Shown piece after piece: positions 15,324-22,787 of a DNA stretch of 64,000 nucleotides. Position 1 is the first letter of the stretch. Each line of letters opens with the position of its first letter. This stretch comes from Micromonospora sonchi (GTDB lineage: Bacteria; Actinomycetota; Actinomycetes; Mycobacteriales; Micromonosporaceae): assembly GCF_014646235.1 (NCBI RefSeq), contig NZ_BMNB01000017.1, positions 1 to 64,000 of the forward strand, read 5' to 3'. A program made the position numbers and the translations under genes. Below the pieces are notes generated by a model, which saw only the letters and a list, made by a program, of their open reading frames with translations, made no database searches and had not been told where the DNA came from.

Positions 15324-16525
15324 TCGGCGAGGTGGGCGGTGTCATTGACGGAGCGGACGGCGAGGCCGCCGTCGGGCCAACGGTCGAAGATCGAGATGCC
15401 GGCCGCGTCGAGGTAGAGGCGGTGCAGGAAGGCGTCGCTGGCGGCGAGCGCGTCGCGCAGCATCAGCTTGATCGGCGAGACGTGCGAGACCAGGATGACG
15501 GTCTGACCGGGGTACGCCGCACAGAGCCGTTCGGTCACCCGCGCGCACCGCACGGCGACCTCGGCGAACGACTCGCCGTCGGGTGGGGCGACCCGGGTGG
15601 AGGCGAGCCAGGCGTCGAGTTCACCGGCCCATTGTTCGCGTACCTCGGCGAAGGTGCGCCCCTCCCAGGCGCCGAAGTCGCACTCGATCAGGTCGTCGTC
15701 GCGGCGTACCGGCACCTCTCCGATGGCGGCGGCGATCGCCTCCGCGGTGGCCGTACACCTCGACAGCGGTGAGCTGACCACGGCCGCGGCGTCCGGGGCG
15801 AGCGCGGCCACCCGGGCGGCGGTGGCCCGCACCTGGGCCTGGCCCTTCGGCGAGAGCGCGACGTCGCCGCGACCGGAGTAGCGGCCCTGCTCGGTGTACT
15901 CGGTCTCGCCGTGCCGGACCAGGATCAGTCGGGTCGCGGTGAAGCTGGGTCGCGGCTCCCAGGAGACCGGGGCGGTGGTCAGGTCGGCGCCCGGTGCCTC
16001 GGCCCGGGCGGCGGTCGTTGCCGCGCCGCCACCGGTCGGCTGCGGGCCGCTGAGCGTACGCGGTGGCTCGACCACGCGTGGTGGTTCGACAGCGGGCGTG
16101 GTGGTGCCGGCTGCCGCGGCGGCGTCCATGGCGGCGTTGGCGAGGGCGTCGGCGTGGGTGTTGCGGTCCCGGGGGATCCACTCGAACCGGACGGCCGTGA
16201 ACCGGCCGACCAGCCGGGCGGCCTCGGCGGCCAACGGCCGCAGCCCGGGGTGCTTGATCTGCCAGCGGCCGCTCATCTGCTCGACCACCAGCTTGGAGTC
16301 CATCCGGACCTCCACCTCGTCGGCGGTCAGTTCGGCGGCGGCGGTCAGGCCGGCGATCAGTCCCCGGTACTCGGCGACGTTGTTGGTGGCAATGCCGATG
16401 GCCTCGCTGCGCTCGGCCAGCACCTCGCCGGTGGCCGAGTCGCGGACCACCGCCCCGTAGCCGGCCGGGCCCGGGTTGCCCCGGGCGCCGCCGTCGGCCT
16501 CGATCAGGAGCGTACGCGGCGCCAC
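15317..16525 (-). CDS. Bifunctional RNase H / acid phosphatase
   Basis: 402 residues. Residues 1-140 are an RNase HI domain (LIEADGGARGNPGPAGYG, NNVAEYRGLIAGL, RMDSKLVVEQMSG, RNTHADALANAAM) with the D/E/D/D metal ligands. A Pro/Ala-rich linker (about 145-200) leads to a histidine phosphatase domain with LVRHGETEYTEQGRYSGRGD and the second catalytic His in LVSHVSPIKL. The actinobacterial fusion (Rv2228c type) cuts RNA in RNA:DNA hybrids; the phosphatase half acts on cobalamin-pathway phosphates in relatives. It follows the zinc-ribbon gene by three bases. Its stop codon is supplied by repeat copy A. Confidence 0.93.
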   Translation of the reverse strand: MAPRTLLIEADGGARGNPGPAGYGAVVRDSATGEVLAERSEAIGIATNNVAEYRGLIAGLTAAAELTADEVEVRMDSKLVVEQMSGRWQIKHPGLRPLAAEAARLVGRFTAVRFEWIPRDRNTHADALANAAMDAAAAAGTTTPAVEPPRVVEPPRTLSGPQPTGGGAATTAARAEAPGADLTTAPVSWEPRPSFTATRLILVRHGETEYTEQGRYSGRGDVALSPKGQAQVRATAARVAALAPDAAAVVSSPLSRCTATAEAIAAAIGEVPVRRDDDLIECDFGAWEGRTFAEVREQWAGELDAWLASTRVAPPDGESFAEVAVRCARVTERLCAAYPGQTVILVSHVSPIKLMLRDALAASDAFLHRLYLDAAGISIFDRWPDGGLAVRSVNDTAHLAEV

Positions 16526-16528
16526 CGG

Positions 16529-17266
16529 CTACAGCCCGGACTCGTTGGTGCGGACCAGGATCCGGCGGCACTCCTCGCAGCGGATCACCTCGTCCGGGTC
16601 TGCCTTGCGGATCCGGCCCAGGTCGGCGCCGGAGAGATCCAGCCGGCACCCGCCGCAGCGACCGGCGGCGAGCAGGGCCGCGCCGAGCCCGCTGTCGGTG
16701 CGGATCCGATCGTAGAGCTGCACCAGGTCGGCGGGGAGGTCGTTGGCGAGGGGCTGCCGGGCGGAGCGTTTGAACTCCTCCTCGCGGCCCATCTCGGCGA
16801 GGCTCTCGTCGCGGCGCTGCTCGGTGACGGCCCGCCGCTCGCGCACCTCGGTCAGCCGCTGTTCCACCCCGTCCAGCACGGACTGGGCGGTCTCGCGCTG
16901 TTCCATCAGCTCCAGCTCGGCGTCCTCCAGGTCGTTCTGCCGGCGATTGAGGGAGACCAGCTCGTGCTGGAGTGCCTCCAGCTCGCGGGCCGGGCCGGTG
17001 CCGGCGGCCAGCCGGGCCTCGTTCTTGGCCTTACGCGCCCGCACCTGATCGACGTCCTTCTCCATGCGGGAGATGTCCCGGTCCAGGTCGTCGACGGCCA
17101 CCTGAGCGCGGACCCGCTCGTCCTCCAGGGCGGACAACTCCCGTGCCAGGGCCTCCAGCGCGGCCCGTTCCGGCAGCGTCCGCCGGCGGTGGGCGAGCTG
17201 GGCGAGGGCGGTGTCGATCGCCTGGAGGTCGAGCAGGCGACGCTGGACCTGGGGGTCAGCCTTCAC
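16529..17266 (-). CDS. C4-type zinc-ribbon coiled-coil protein (CdsZ-like)
   Basis: 245 residues. A long antiparallel coiled coil fills residues 10-180 (LALEALARELSALEDERVRAQ-type heptads), then a C-terminal zinc ribbon with CGGCRLDL and VIRCEECRRILVR. This is the conserved bacterial family often found beside Nif3 and RNase H genes; proteins of this family have been linked to nucleic-acid or translation-related functions. It sits between nif3-like and rnhA-like genes in the same operon, an order conserved in actinobacteria. Confidence 0.88.
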   Translation of the reverse strand: MKADPQVQRRLLDLQAIDTALAQLAHRRRTLPERAALEALARELSALEDERVRAQVAVDDLDRDISRMEKDVDQVRARKAKNEARLAAGTGPARELEALQHELVSLNRRQNDLEDAELELMEQRETAQSVLDGVEQRLTEVRERRAVTEQRRDESLAEMGREEEFKRSARQPLANDLPADLVQLYDRIRTDSGLGAALLAAGRCGGCRLDLSGADLGRIRKADPDEVIRCEECRRILVRTNESGL

Positions 17267-17289
17267 GGTCAGGGCTCCTTTGTCGTCCG

Positions 17290-18162
17290 CTACGGGGTTG
17301 GTCCGGTGCGGGGTTCACTCGCTGAGGGTGCGGTGGCGTGCACGGTCCACGGACCGGTGTCCAGGTCGGACACCAGCGTATCGACGCCCGGTGCGGTCCG
17401 CAGCACCGCGGCCAGGTCGTCCAGCCAGGGCCGCTCGGTGGCCCAGTGGGTGGCGTCGAGCAGCGCCGGCCCGTTGGTGGCGAGGTGCTCACCGGCCGGG
17501 TGATGACGCAGGTCGGCGGTGAGGTAGGCGTCCACCCCGGCGGCGGTCGCGTCGGCCAGGAAGCTGTCTCCCGCACCGCCGCAGACCGCGAGCGTACGCA
17601 CGGCCCGGTCCGGGTCTCCAGCGGCGCGTACGCCGGCGGCGGTGGCCGGTAGCACGGCGGCGGCGTGCCGAGCCAGTTCGGCCAGGGCCATCGGTTGGGG
17701 TAGCCGGCCGATCCGGCCGGTGCCGCGTCCCGACCCGGCGGCGGGCGTGCCCGGCCGGGACGGTTGCAGCGGGCGCAGGTCGACCAGCCCGAGCCGGTTG
17801 GCGAGCGCGTCGGAGACCCCGGGCGCGGCCACGTCGGCGTTGGTGTGCGCGACGTACAGCGCGATGTCGGCCTTGATCAGCTGGTGGATGATCCGGCCCT
17901 TGTACGTCGTCGGCGCCATCGAGGAGACGCCGCGAAGCAGCAGCGGGTGGTGCGCGACGATCATGTCGACGTCGGCGGCGAGCGCCTCCGCGACCGTCTC
18001 GGGGACCACGTCGACGACGCAGAGGACCCGGCGTACGGCGGCGTACGGCTCGCCGAGCACCAGCCCGACCCGGTCCCACTCCTCGGCCCAGGCCGGCGGG
18101 TAGCGCCGCTCCAGCTCGGCCACGACGTCGGCGACGGTCGGCAGGGCCGTGGTTGTGCTCAC
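17290..18162 (-). CDS. Nif3-like dinuclear metal centre protein
   Basis: 290 residues from the GTG at 18162 (VSTTTALPTVADVV); an in-frame start at 18195 exists but adds an unusual leader. Metal-binding motifs of the GTP cyclohydrolase I type 2/NIF3 family are seen: EEWDRVGLVLGEP, DMIVAHHPLLLRG, YVAHTNADVA, VCGGAGDSFL, TADLRHHPAGEH and DATHWATE. It forms toroidal hexamers with two metals; the cellular role is unsettled. First gene of the three-gene operon with the zinc ribbon and RNase H-phosphatase. Confidence 0.92.
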   Translation of the reverse strand: MSTTTALPTVADVVAELERRYPPAWAEEWDRVGLVLGEPYAAVRRVLCVVDVVPETVAEALAADVDMIVAHHPLLLRGVSSMAPTTYKGRIIHQLIKADIALYVAHTNADVAAPGVSDALANRLGLVDLRPLQPSRPGTPAAGSGRGTGRIGRLPQPMALAELARHAAAVLPATAAGVRAAGDPDRAVRTLAVCGGAGDSFLADATAAGVDAYLTADLRHHPAGEHLATNGPALLDATHWATERPWLDDLAAVLRTAPGVDTLVSDLDTGPWTVHATAPSASEPRTGPTP

Positions 18163-18297
18163 GGCGGGCCAGCTTACCGGCGTCGGCGGCATCACGGGAC
18201 GTCACCTGGCCGACCTCGGCGCACCCGGGGTCTCCCCGCACCCTCGGGCGCGGTCCTTCCCCGCTCTCCGGCGACCGCCCGGGGGCGGGCGGCCGAG

Positions 18298-18357
18298 GTG
18301 TTAAGAAGGGACCCTTTTACTACCTGAGGCGTTAACAAGGGGCCCTTCCTTGCACCC
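18298..18357 (+). repeat. 58-bp double-GGGGCCC intergenic repeat, copy B
   Basis: GTGTTAAGAAGGGACCCTTT, then GAGGCGTTAACAAGGGGCCC and a CCTTGCACCC end. The first half carries a GGGACCC variant. The downstream end of the flavoprotein gene reads into it: its last 20 or so codons and its TAA stop (18301-18303) are repeat sequence. Confidence 0.85.
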
Positions 18358-18918
18358 GACGCGGGCGGCGGTGAGGGCGGTGAGGGCGAGGGCCCAGGGG
18401 AAGGTGTGCTGGTGCCGCTCGCCGGTGCCGGGCGGGTGCAACGGGACGACGTCGTCGCCGAAGAGCACGTGCACCCCCCAGTCGGTGAGGCGGGCGATGC
18501 CGGCCAGCAGGGCGGGGTGGGTGGCCATCGCCGCGTTGGTGTACGGCACGGCGACCAGGGGCACTCCCCGGCCCTGTGCCTCGACCAGCAGCCCGAGGGC
18601 GAGGGTGTCGGTGATGCCGGCCGCCCACTTGTTGACCGTGTTGACGGTGGCCGGGCAGACGATCATGGCGTCGGCCGACGGCAGCACGTCCGGATCCCCG
18701 GGGTTCTTGTAGTGCGTACGCACCGGGTGGCCGGTCTGGCGGGCCACCGCGGTCCGGTCGACGAACTTGGCGCCGTCGGGCGTGGTGACCACGCAGACGT
18801 CCCAACCGTCCTGCTGGGCCAGCTCGACGAGTCGGCCGACGTCTCGGGCCAGCGGCGAGCCGCAGGCGATGATGTAGAGCACCTCGCGGTGCCCGTCATG
18901 GCGGTGCGAACCGGTCAT
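18301..18918 (-). CDS. Flavoprotein of the PPC-decarboxylase/Dfp type
   Basis: 205 residues. EVLYIIACGSPLARDVGRLVELAQ opens a Rossmann-like flavodoxin fold; DAMIVCPATVNTVNKWAAGITDTLAL corresponds to the PxxxNT/MN substrate motif of homo-oligomeric FMN-containing cysteine decarboxylases; LVAVPYTNAAMATHPA follows. It is probably a stand-alone flavoprotein relative of CoaC, but the substrate is unknown. The C-terminal segment after LTALTAARVG is encoded by repeat copy B, so the ancestral protein probably ended differently. It lies 16 bases after the XRE regulator gene and may be co-transcribed with it. Confidence 0.82.
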   Translation of the reverse strand: MTGSHRHDGHREVLYIIACGSPLARDVGRLVELAQQDGWDVCVVTTPDGAKFVDRTAVARQTGHPVRTHYKNPGDPDVLPSADAMIVCPATVNTVNKWAAGITDTLALGLLVEAQGRGVPLVAVPYTNAAMATHPALLAGIARLTDWGVHVLFGDDVVPLHPPGTGERHQHTFPWALALTALTAARVGCKEGPLVNASGSKRVPS

Positions 18919-18934
18919 CAGGCCGGCCCCGTGG

Positions 18935-20167
18935 TCATACTCCTACTCCCATGTGCTCAGCTAACTCTGCGATCAGTGAGGGCGGCGCACCACGTGTGCG
19001 ACGCAGGATGTCCGACATCACCTCGTGGGCGATCGGCCGGCAGCGGATCTCGGACGGAGCCAGCCGGTCACCGCGCAGCAGCATCTCGCCGGCGTTGGCC
19101 ACATCGCCGATCTGGGCGAAGCCTCGGGCCAGGTCGAGCAGGTGATGCGCCCGGCGCTCGGGGAGCAGGGCGTCCAACCGCGTCTGCTGGATCCGCTGCC
19201 GGTGCACCTCGATCGCCCGCCCACCGTCGCCCAGCTCGACGGCGGCCGCCGCGCGGTGCAGTTCCACGTTGGTGGGCCCGAACGAGGTCCAGTAGTGGTT
19301 CTGGTCGCTGCCGAGCTCCTCCGCCGTCGCATGGGCCTCGCCGAGCAGGTCGTCCACGGTGGAGGTGTCGCCGATGCGGGCAGCGGCCATCGCCCCCTGC
19401 AACAGGAGTATCCCGTAGACCGAGAGGCGCTCCGGACGGCTGCCGTTGGTGCCACCGAGGTCGAGCCGGTTCGCGATGTTGACGTTCAGCTCCAGCGCCG
19501 GCCGGGCACGGCCCATCGCGACCAGGGCGTTGCAGACCCGGGTGGTGGCGACGCCGGCGAGCAACTGGTCGTTCGCGCGCTGGGCGACCGCGATGGAGCG
19601 GTCGGCGGCGAGCCAGGCCAGCTCGCACTCGCCGAGCTTGCGGAGCACCGAGGAGGCGATCTGGTAGACCTGCCCGAGCAGGTGGGCGGCGCGCTCCGCC
19701 TGGTCACCGCCGGCGTAGGCGACGTCGGCCGCCTGGGCGTCGCGCAGTAGCTTGGGCAGCGCCCGGGAGAGCATCCCGTAGCGGCCGTACTGGTAGGTCA
19801 GCCAGGCGTGGGTGACCGCCTTGCCGGTGTCCGCCAGCGGCGGCGGGCACGGCGCCGTGCTGAAGTACGCGCTGACCGAGTCGTACGTCTCCAGGGCCGC
19901 CCGGATCTCCTCGACCTCGAACTGGTCGATGCAGTTCAGCGCGTCGGTGCGCCGCTCCGGGTCCTTGCCGAGCAGCAGTTGCACGTCCACCTGGAGGATG
20001 TCGGCGATCTCGTAGAGCACGGAGAACTTGTCCAGCCGCCGTACGCCTCGTTCGATCTTGTCGACCCAGCTCTTCGACTTGCCCAATCGGTCGGCGAAGA
20101 CCTGTTGCGACATTTTTCGCCGGCCCCGCCAGTAAGCCACCCGCCGTCCGATGGGCAGTTCGTCCAT
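18935..20167 (-). CDS. XRE-family regulator with TPR-like C-terminal domain
   Basis: 410 residues from the ATG at 20167, which follows GGGAGGA eight bases upstream (a longer frame exists). Residues 5-65 are a helix-turn-helix (VAYWRGRRKMSQQVFADRLG, SKSWVDKIERGVR). The remaining 340 residues are helical repeats rich in A and L, typical of streptomycete regulators that sense through a TPR-like domain. It is divergent from the primase-like gene; the 20272-20289 palindrome between them is its likely operator. Confidence 0.85.
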   Translation of the reverse strand: MDELPIGRRVAYWRGRRKMSQQVFADRLGKSKSWVDKIERGVRRLDKFSVLYEIADILQVDVQLLLGKDPERRTDALNCIDQFEVEEIRAALETYDSVSAYFSTAPCPPPLADTGKAVTHAWLTYQYGRYGMLSRALPKLLRDAQAADVAYAGGDQAERAAHLLGQVYQIASSVLRKLGECELAWLAADRSIAVAQRANDQLLAGVATTRVCNALVAMGRARPALELNVNIANRLDLGGTNGSRPERLSVYGILLLQGAMAAARIGDTSTVDDLLGEAHATAEELGSDQNHYWTSFGPTNVELHRAAAAVELGDGGRAIEVHRQRIQQTRLDALLPERRAHHLLDLARGFAQIGDVANAGEMLLRGDRLAPSEIRCRPIAHEVMSDILRRTRGAPPSLIAELAEHMGVGV

Positions 20168-20271
20168 CTTGTCAGTCCTCCCCTGCTGCTGCCTCGGCCG
20201 TCCCGGGAGCCGTTCAGCGGGCGCGTCGATCCGTCCGTATCTCACGTTTTCACTGGTCGCACAGGTTGTGC

Positions 20272-20289
20272 GTCAGCCGTACGGCTGAC
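20272..20289. promoter_or_regulatory. 18-bp perfect palindrome between divergent genes
   Basis: GTCAGCCGTACGGCTGAC reads the same on both strands. It lies 105 bases upstream of the XRE gene and 125 bases upstream of the primase-like gene, where an operator for either would be expected. Confidence 0.6.
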
Positions 20290-20413
20290 CCTCGTACTTT
20301 TCGTGCAAGTTGCATCGGTCACCTTGCCCAGATGAACGATCGCGGACCAGGGCAGTGACGGTGTTCGACATACGAGCCGCACCAGAATGGTCCGGCGAGA
20401 GGAGATGACGCCA

Positions 20414-21085
20414 ATGTGGGCAAACGTCGGGCCGAGTGTGGCACCGCTGTCACCTTTGGAACGGGTGCGGCTGCGCCGGGTCGCGGTGCGGTACGCGATG
20501 CACGGCTGGACGGTGACCCCCGGCGCCTGCCTGGCGCGCAGCCGGTTCGTCTGCGGCCGAGCCGGCTGCCCGACCGTCGGCTGCCATCCCGCACTGGAGG
20601 ACTGGGAGCACGCCGCCAGCGCCGACCCCGCCCGGGTGGCCACCTGGTGGCGCTCCCGCCCGCACGGCATACTCCTGCCCACCGGCCGCTCCTTCGACGT
20701 GCTGGAGGTACCGGCTGACCTGGGCCGGCGGGTCCTGGAGGCGGTGCGGGCGCACCCCGTCGGTCCGGGCGTACGCGGACCGGTGCTGGTCACGCCCACG
20801 GCGCGCTGGATGTTCCTGGTCCGTCCGGGTGACCCGCTGCGCCCCGAGCTGGAGCACTGCCGGCACGTGATGCGGCACGGCCCCGGTTCGTGGGTCGCCG
20901 CGCCGCCCACCCGACTGGCCGAAGGGCAGGTCCGCTGGGCGGTGGCGCCGGAACAGGCCCGCTGGCAACTGCCGGATTCCTATCTGGTGCAGACCACCCT
21001 GATCGACGCGCTGCGCGACGCCGGGATCACGCTGGCCCCCGCGCTGGTGCCGGGACACCTGCCGCTGCCCCGTCGGGCCAGGTGA
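20414..21085 (+). CDS. Bifunctional primase/polymerase (prim-pol)-domain-like protein
   Basis: 223 residues from the ATG at 20414; GAGAGGAG nine bases upstream favours it over 20405. RYAMHGWTVTPGA, CGRAGCPTVGCHPALEDWEH and TWWRSRPHGILLPTGRSFDVLEVP follow the N-terminal pattern of the bifunctional DNA primase/polymerase domain, but the acidic catalytic DxD is not obvious (FDVLEVP is the nearest). It could be a catalytically dead relative. Streptomycetes and Micromonosporaceae carry such genes next to XRE regulators with no known role. Confidence 0.75.
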   Translation: MWANVGPSVAPLSPLERVRLRRVAVRYAMHGWTVTPGACLARSRFVCGRAGCPTVGCHPALEDWEHAASADPARVATWWRSRPHGILLPTGRSFDVLEVPADLGRRVLEAVRAHPVGPGVRGPVLVTPTARWMFLVRPGDPLRPELEHCRHVMRHGPGSWVAAPPTRLAEGQVRWAVAPEQARWQLPDSYLVQTTLIDALRDAGITLAPALVPGHLPLPRRAR

Positions 21086-21142
21086 CGCCCGCCGGGAGCG
21101 GGAAGCGGACCCGGCGGACAACGGCCGGTTCGGGTACGGAGC

Positions 21143-21198
21143 GCCGCGCTCCGCCGCATTTGCCGCGCTCCGCCGCATTTGCCGCACTCCGCCGCACC
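21143..21198. repeat. Three tandem 19-bp units
   Basis: GCCGCGCTCCGCCGCATTT at 21143-21161 and 21162-21180, then a diverged third unit at 21181-21198, in the gap after the primase-like gene. Confidence 0.75.
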
Positions 21199-21362
21199 GG
21201 CGCATTCCGCCACACTGGCCGCACCGCCGCACAGGGCCGCACTGGGCAGCGCGGGCGGCGGGGTTTTCCGGCCTGGCGCAAGTAGCACCAGGAAGAGCGC
21301 GTGAGCTCCGACCTCAGCGGGTATTCCGCCACGCCGTTGCTGAACGCGTGAGGGGAAGGCAC

Positions 21363-21620
21363 ATGCTCAGCAAAGAGGATCAGCGTAGATTCGAGCAGAT
21401 CACCCGCCACCTGCGAGAGAGCGATCCGGCGTTCTTCGCCCGGCTCGACCAGCGGGCCCGGCTCCGGCACGGCCGATGGCTGCTGCTGCTGACCATCGTG
21501 CTGTGGGCGTCGCTGCCGGCGACCACCGTGGTGTTCGGGCGGTCGGCCGGCGCGGCCTGCGCCGTGGTGCTGCTGGCCAACGCGGTGCTCATGTGGCGGT
21601 TCCGGCAACGCTGGCTGTGA
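21363..21620 (+). CDS. DUF3040 small membrane protein
   Basis: 85 residues from the ATG at 21363 with AGGGGAAGG just upstream. The N-terminal MLSKEDQRRFEQITRHLRES and FFARLDQR match the DUF3040 family (short actinobacterial proteins starting with an LSEEEQR-like helix). Two membrane helices follow (GRWLLLLTIVLWASLPATTVV and GAACAVVLLANAVLMW). Function unknown. It is convergent with the SWIM gene, whose stop lies 13 bases away. Confidence 0.85.
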   Translation: MLSKEDQRRFEQITRHLRESDPAFFARLDQRARLRHGRWLLLLTIVLWASLPATTVVFGRSAGAACAVVLLANAVLMWRFRQRWL

Positions 21621-21632
21621 CCGCCCGTCCGG

Positions 21633-22787
21633 TCACCGATCGAGCTGCCGGTATACCCGCCGCAGGCGCTCCACCAGGCCCGGCCCGCCGATCGCCGGTG
21701 CGGGCGCACCGAGCTGCCGAAGCAGCAGGTCCGGGCTGCTCGCCAGCGTCGGTGGGCGGTCCGGCAGCGGCACCGGCGACAGCCAGAACCGGTCTACGAC
21801 ACCGGCGATCGGCGCGTCGGGCAGGTCGGCGAGGGCTCGGACCGCACCGGCCGACGCGACCGGCGTCGACCGCGGCCCGGCAGTCGTGACCGGCGCCGAC
21901 CGCGACCCGGCCGGCAGACCGGTGTCGGGCTCAACGTCGGTGACCGGCTCAGCGTCGGCGGAGTCGCCGTCGGGGTGGTCGCCTCGGCGCTGGGTGCCGA
22001 GGCGCCGGGGCCGGGTGTCGAGCTCCTGAGGCCCGGCGGAGCGTGGCGCCGCCGTGCGTCCCGCCGCCTCCGCGTCGGCGCCGCGTAGCTCGCGGAGTCG
22101 CTCGAGCAGCTCGGACCGGCTCCGTCCACGCCAGTGCAGCAGGGCGAACGGGTCCGCGTCGAACGCCTCGGCGAGCAGGTAGAAGGTGGCCGCGAGGTGC
22201 TTGCAGGGCACCGCGAAATCCGGGCACGAACAGTGCTGGTCCAGCTCCGCCACGGTGGTGGGGAACAGCGGTGCCCCGGCCTCCGCGAACAGTTCCTCCA
22301 ACTCCGCCGGCAGGTCACCGGCGAGCAGCCGGGCGCTGAAGAACGCCTGGGCGGCCAGTTGCTTCTCGATCCGGCTCCACAGCCGTGCCGGGAACGGCGA
22401 CAGTGCGATCCGGACCCGGTACGGCTGGGCCCGCGAGCCCTGCACGAGCGCGCTAACCGCACCGGGTGCGATGTCGAGCTGCAGCACCTGGCCGGCGCGG
22501 GCGTACGACCGGCCCCGGGTCAGCCGGGTGCCGAGCGCGAACGACTCCAGCACCTCCAGGAACCGACGGGACCACCAGGACACCCCGATCGCGCCCCGGG
22601 CGCTGCGGGCCCGTAACCCGCCGTCGACCCGGCGCGGCGGCCCGTAGTCGGCGAAGGAGCCCCGCTGCTCCGCGTCGCCGCCCGGTCCCCCGGCGGCAGC
22701 GGCGTCCCGGGCGGCCCGGCCGGTACCGGCGGCCCGGCCAGTACCGGCGGCCCGGCCGGTACGCCCGGCCCCGGTCGGGCGGGTCAT
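21633..22787 (-). CDS. SWIM zinc-finger protein
   Basis: 384 residues from an ATG at 22787 that overlaps the helicase stop (ATGA). The N-terminal 50 residues are Gly/Ala/Arg-rich with an AAGTGRAAGTGR-type repeat; a conserved core (WWSRRFLEVLESF, GRSYARAGQVLQLDI) leads to the SWIM motif CSCPDFAVPCKH near residue 190. SWIM domains bind zinc and often DNA. It is coupled to the SNF2 helicase upstream, as in other bacteria, so it probably acts as its partner. The C-terminal half is poorly conserved and repetitive. Confidence 0.9.
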   Translation of the reverse strand: MTRPTGAGRTGRAAGTGRAAGTGRAARDAAAAGGPGGDAEQRGSFADYGPPRRVDGGLRARSARGAIGVSWWSRRFLEVLESFALGTRLTRGRSYARAGQVLQLDIAPGAVSALVQGSRAQPYRVRIALSPFPARLWSRIEKQLAAQAFFSARLLAGDLPAELEELFAEAGAPLFPTTVAELDQHCSCPDFAVPCKHLAATFYLLAEAFDADPFALLHWRGRSRSELLERLRELRGADAEAAGRTAAPRSAGPQELDTRPRRLGTQRRGDHPDGDSADAEPVTDVEPDTGLPAGSRSAPVTTAGPRSTPVASAGAVRALADLPDAPIAGVVDRFWLSPVPLPDRPPTLASSPDLLLRQLGAPAPAIGGPGLVERLRRVYRQLDR

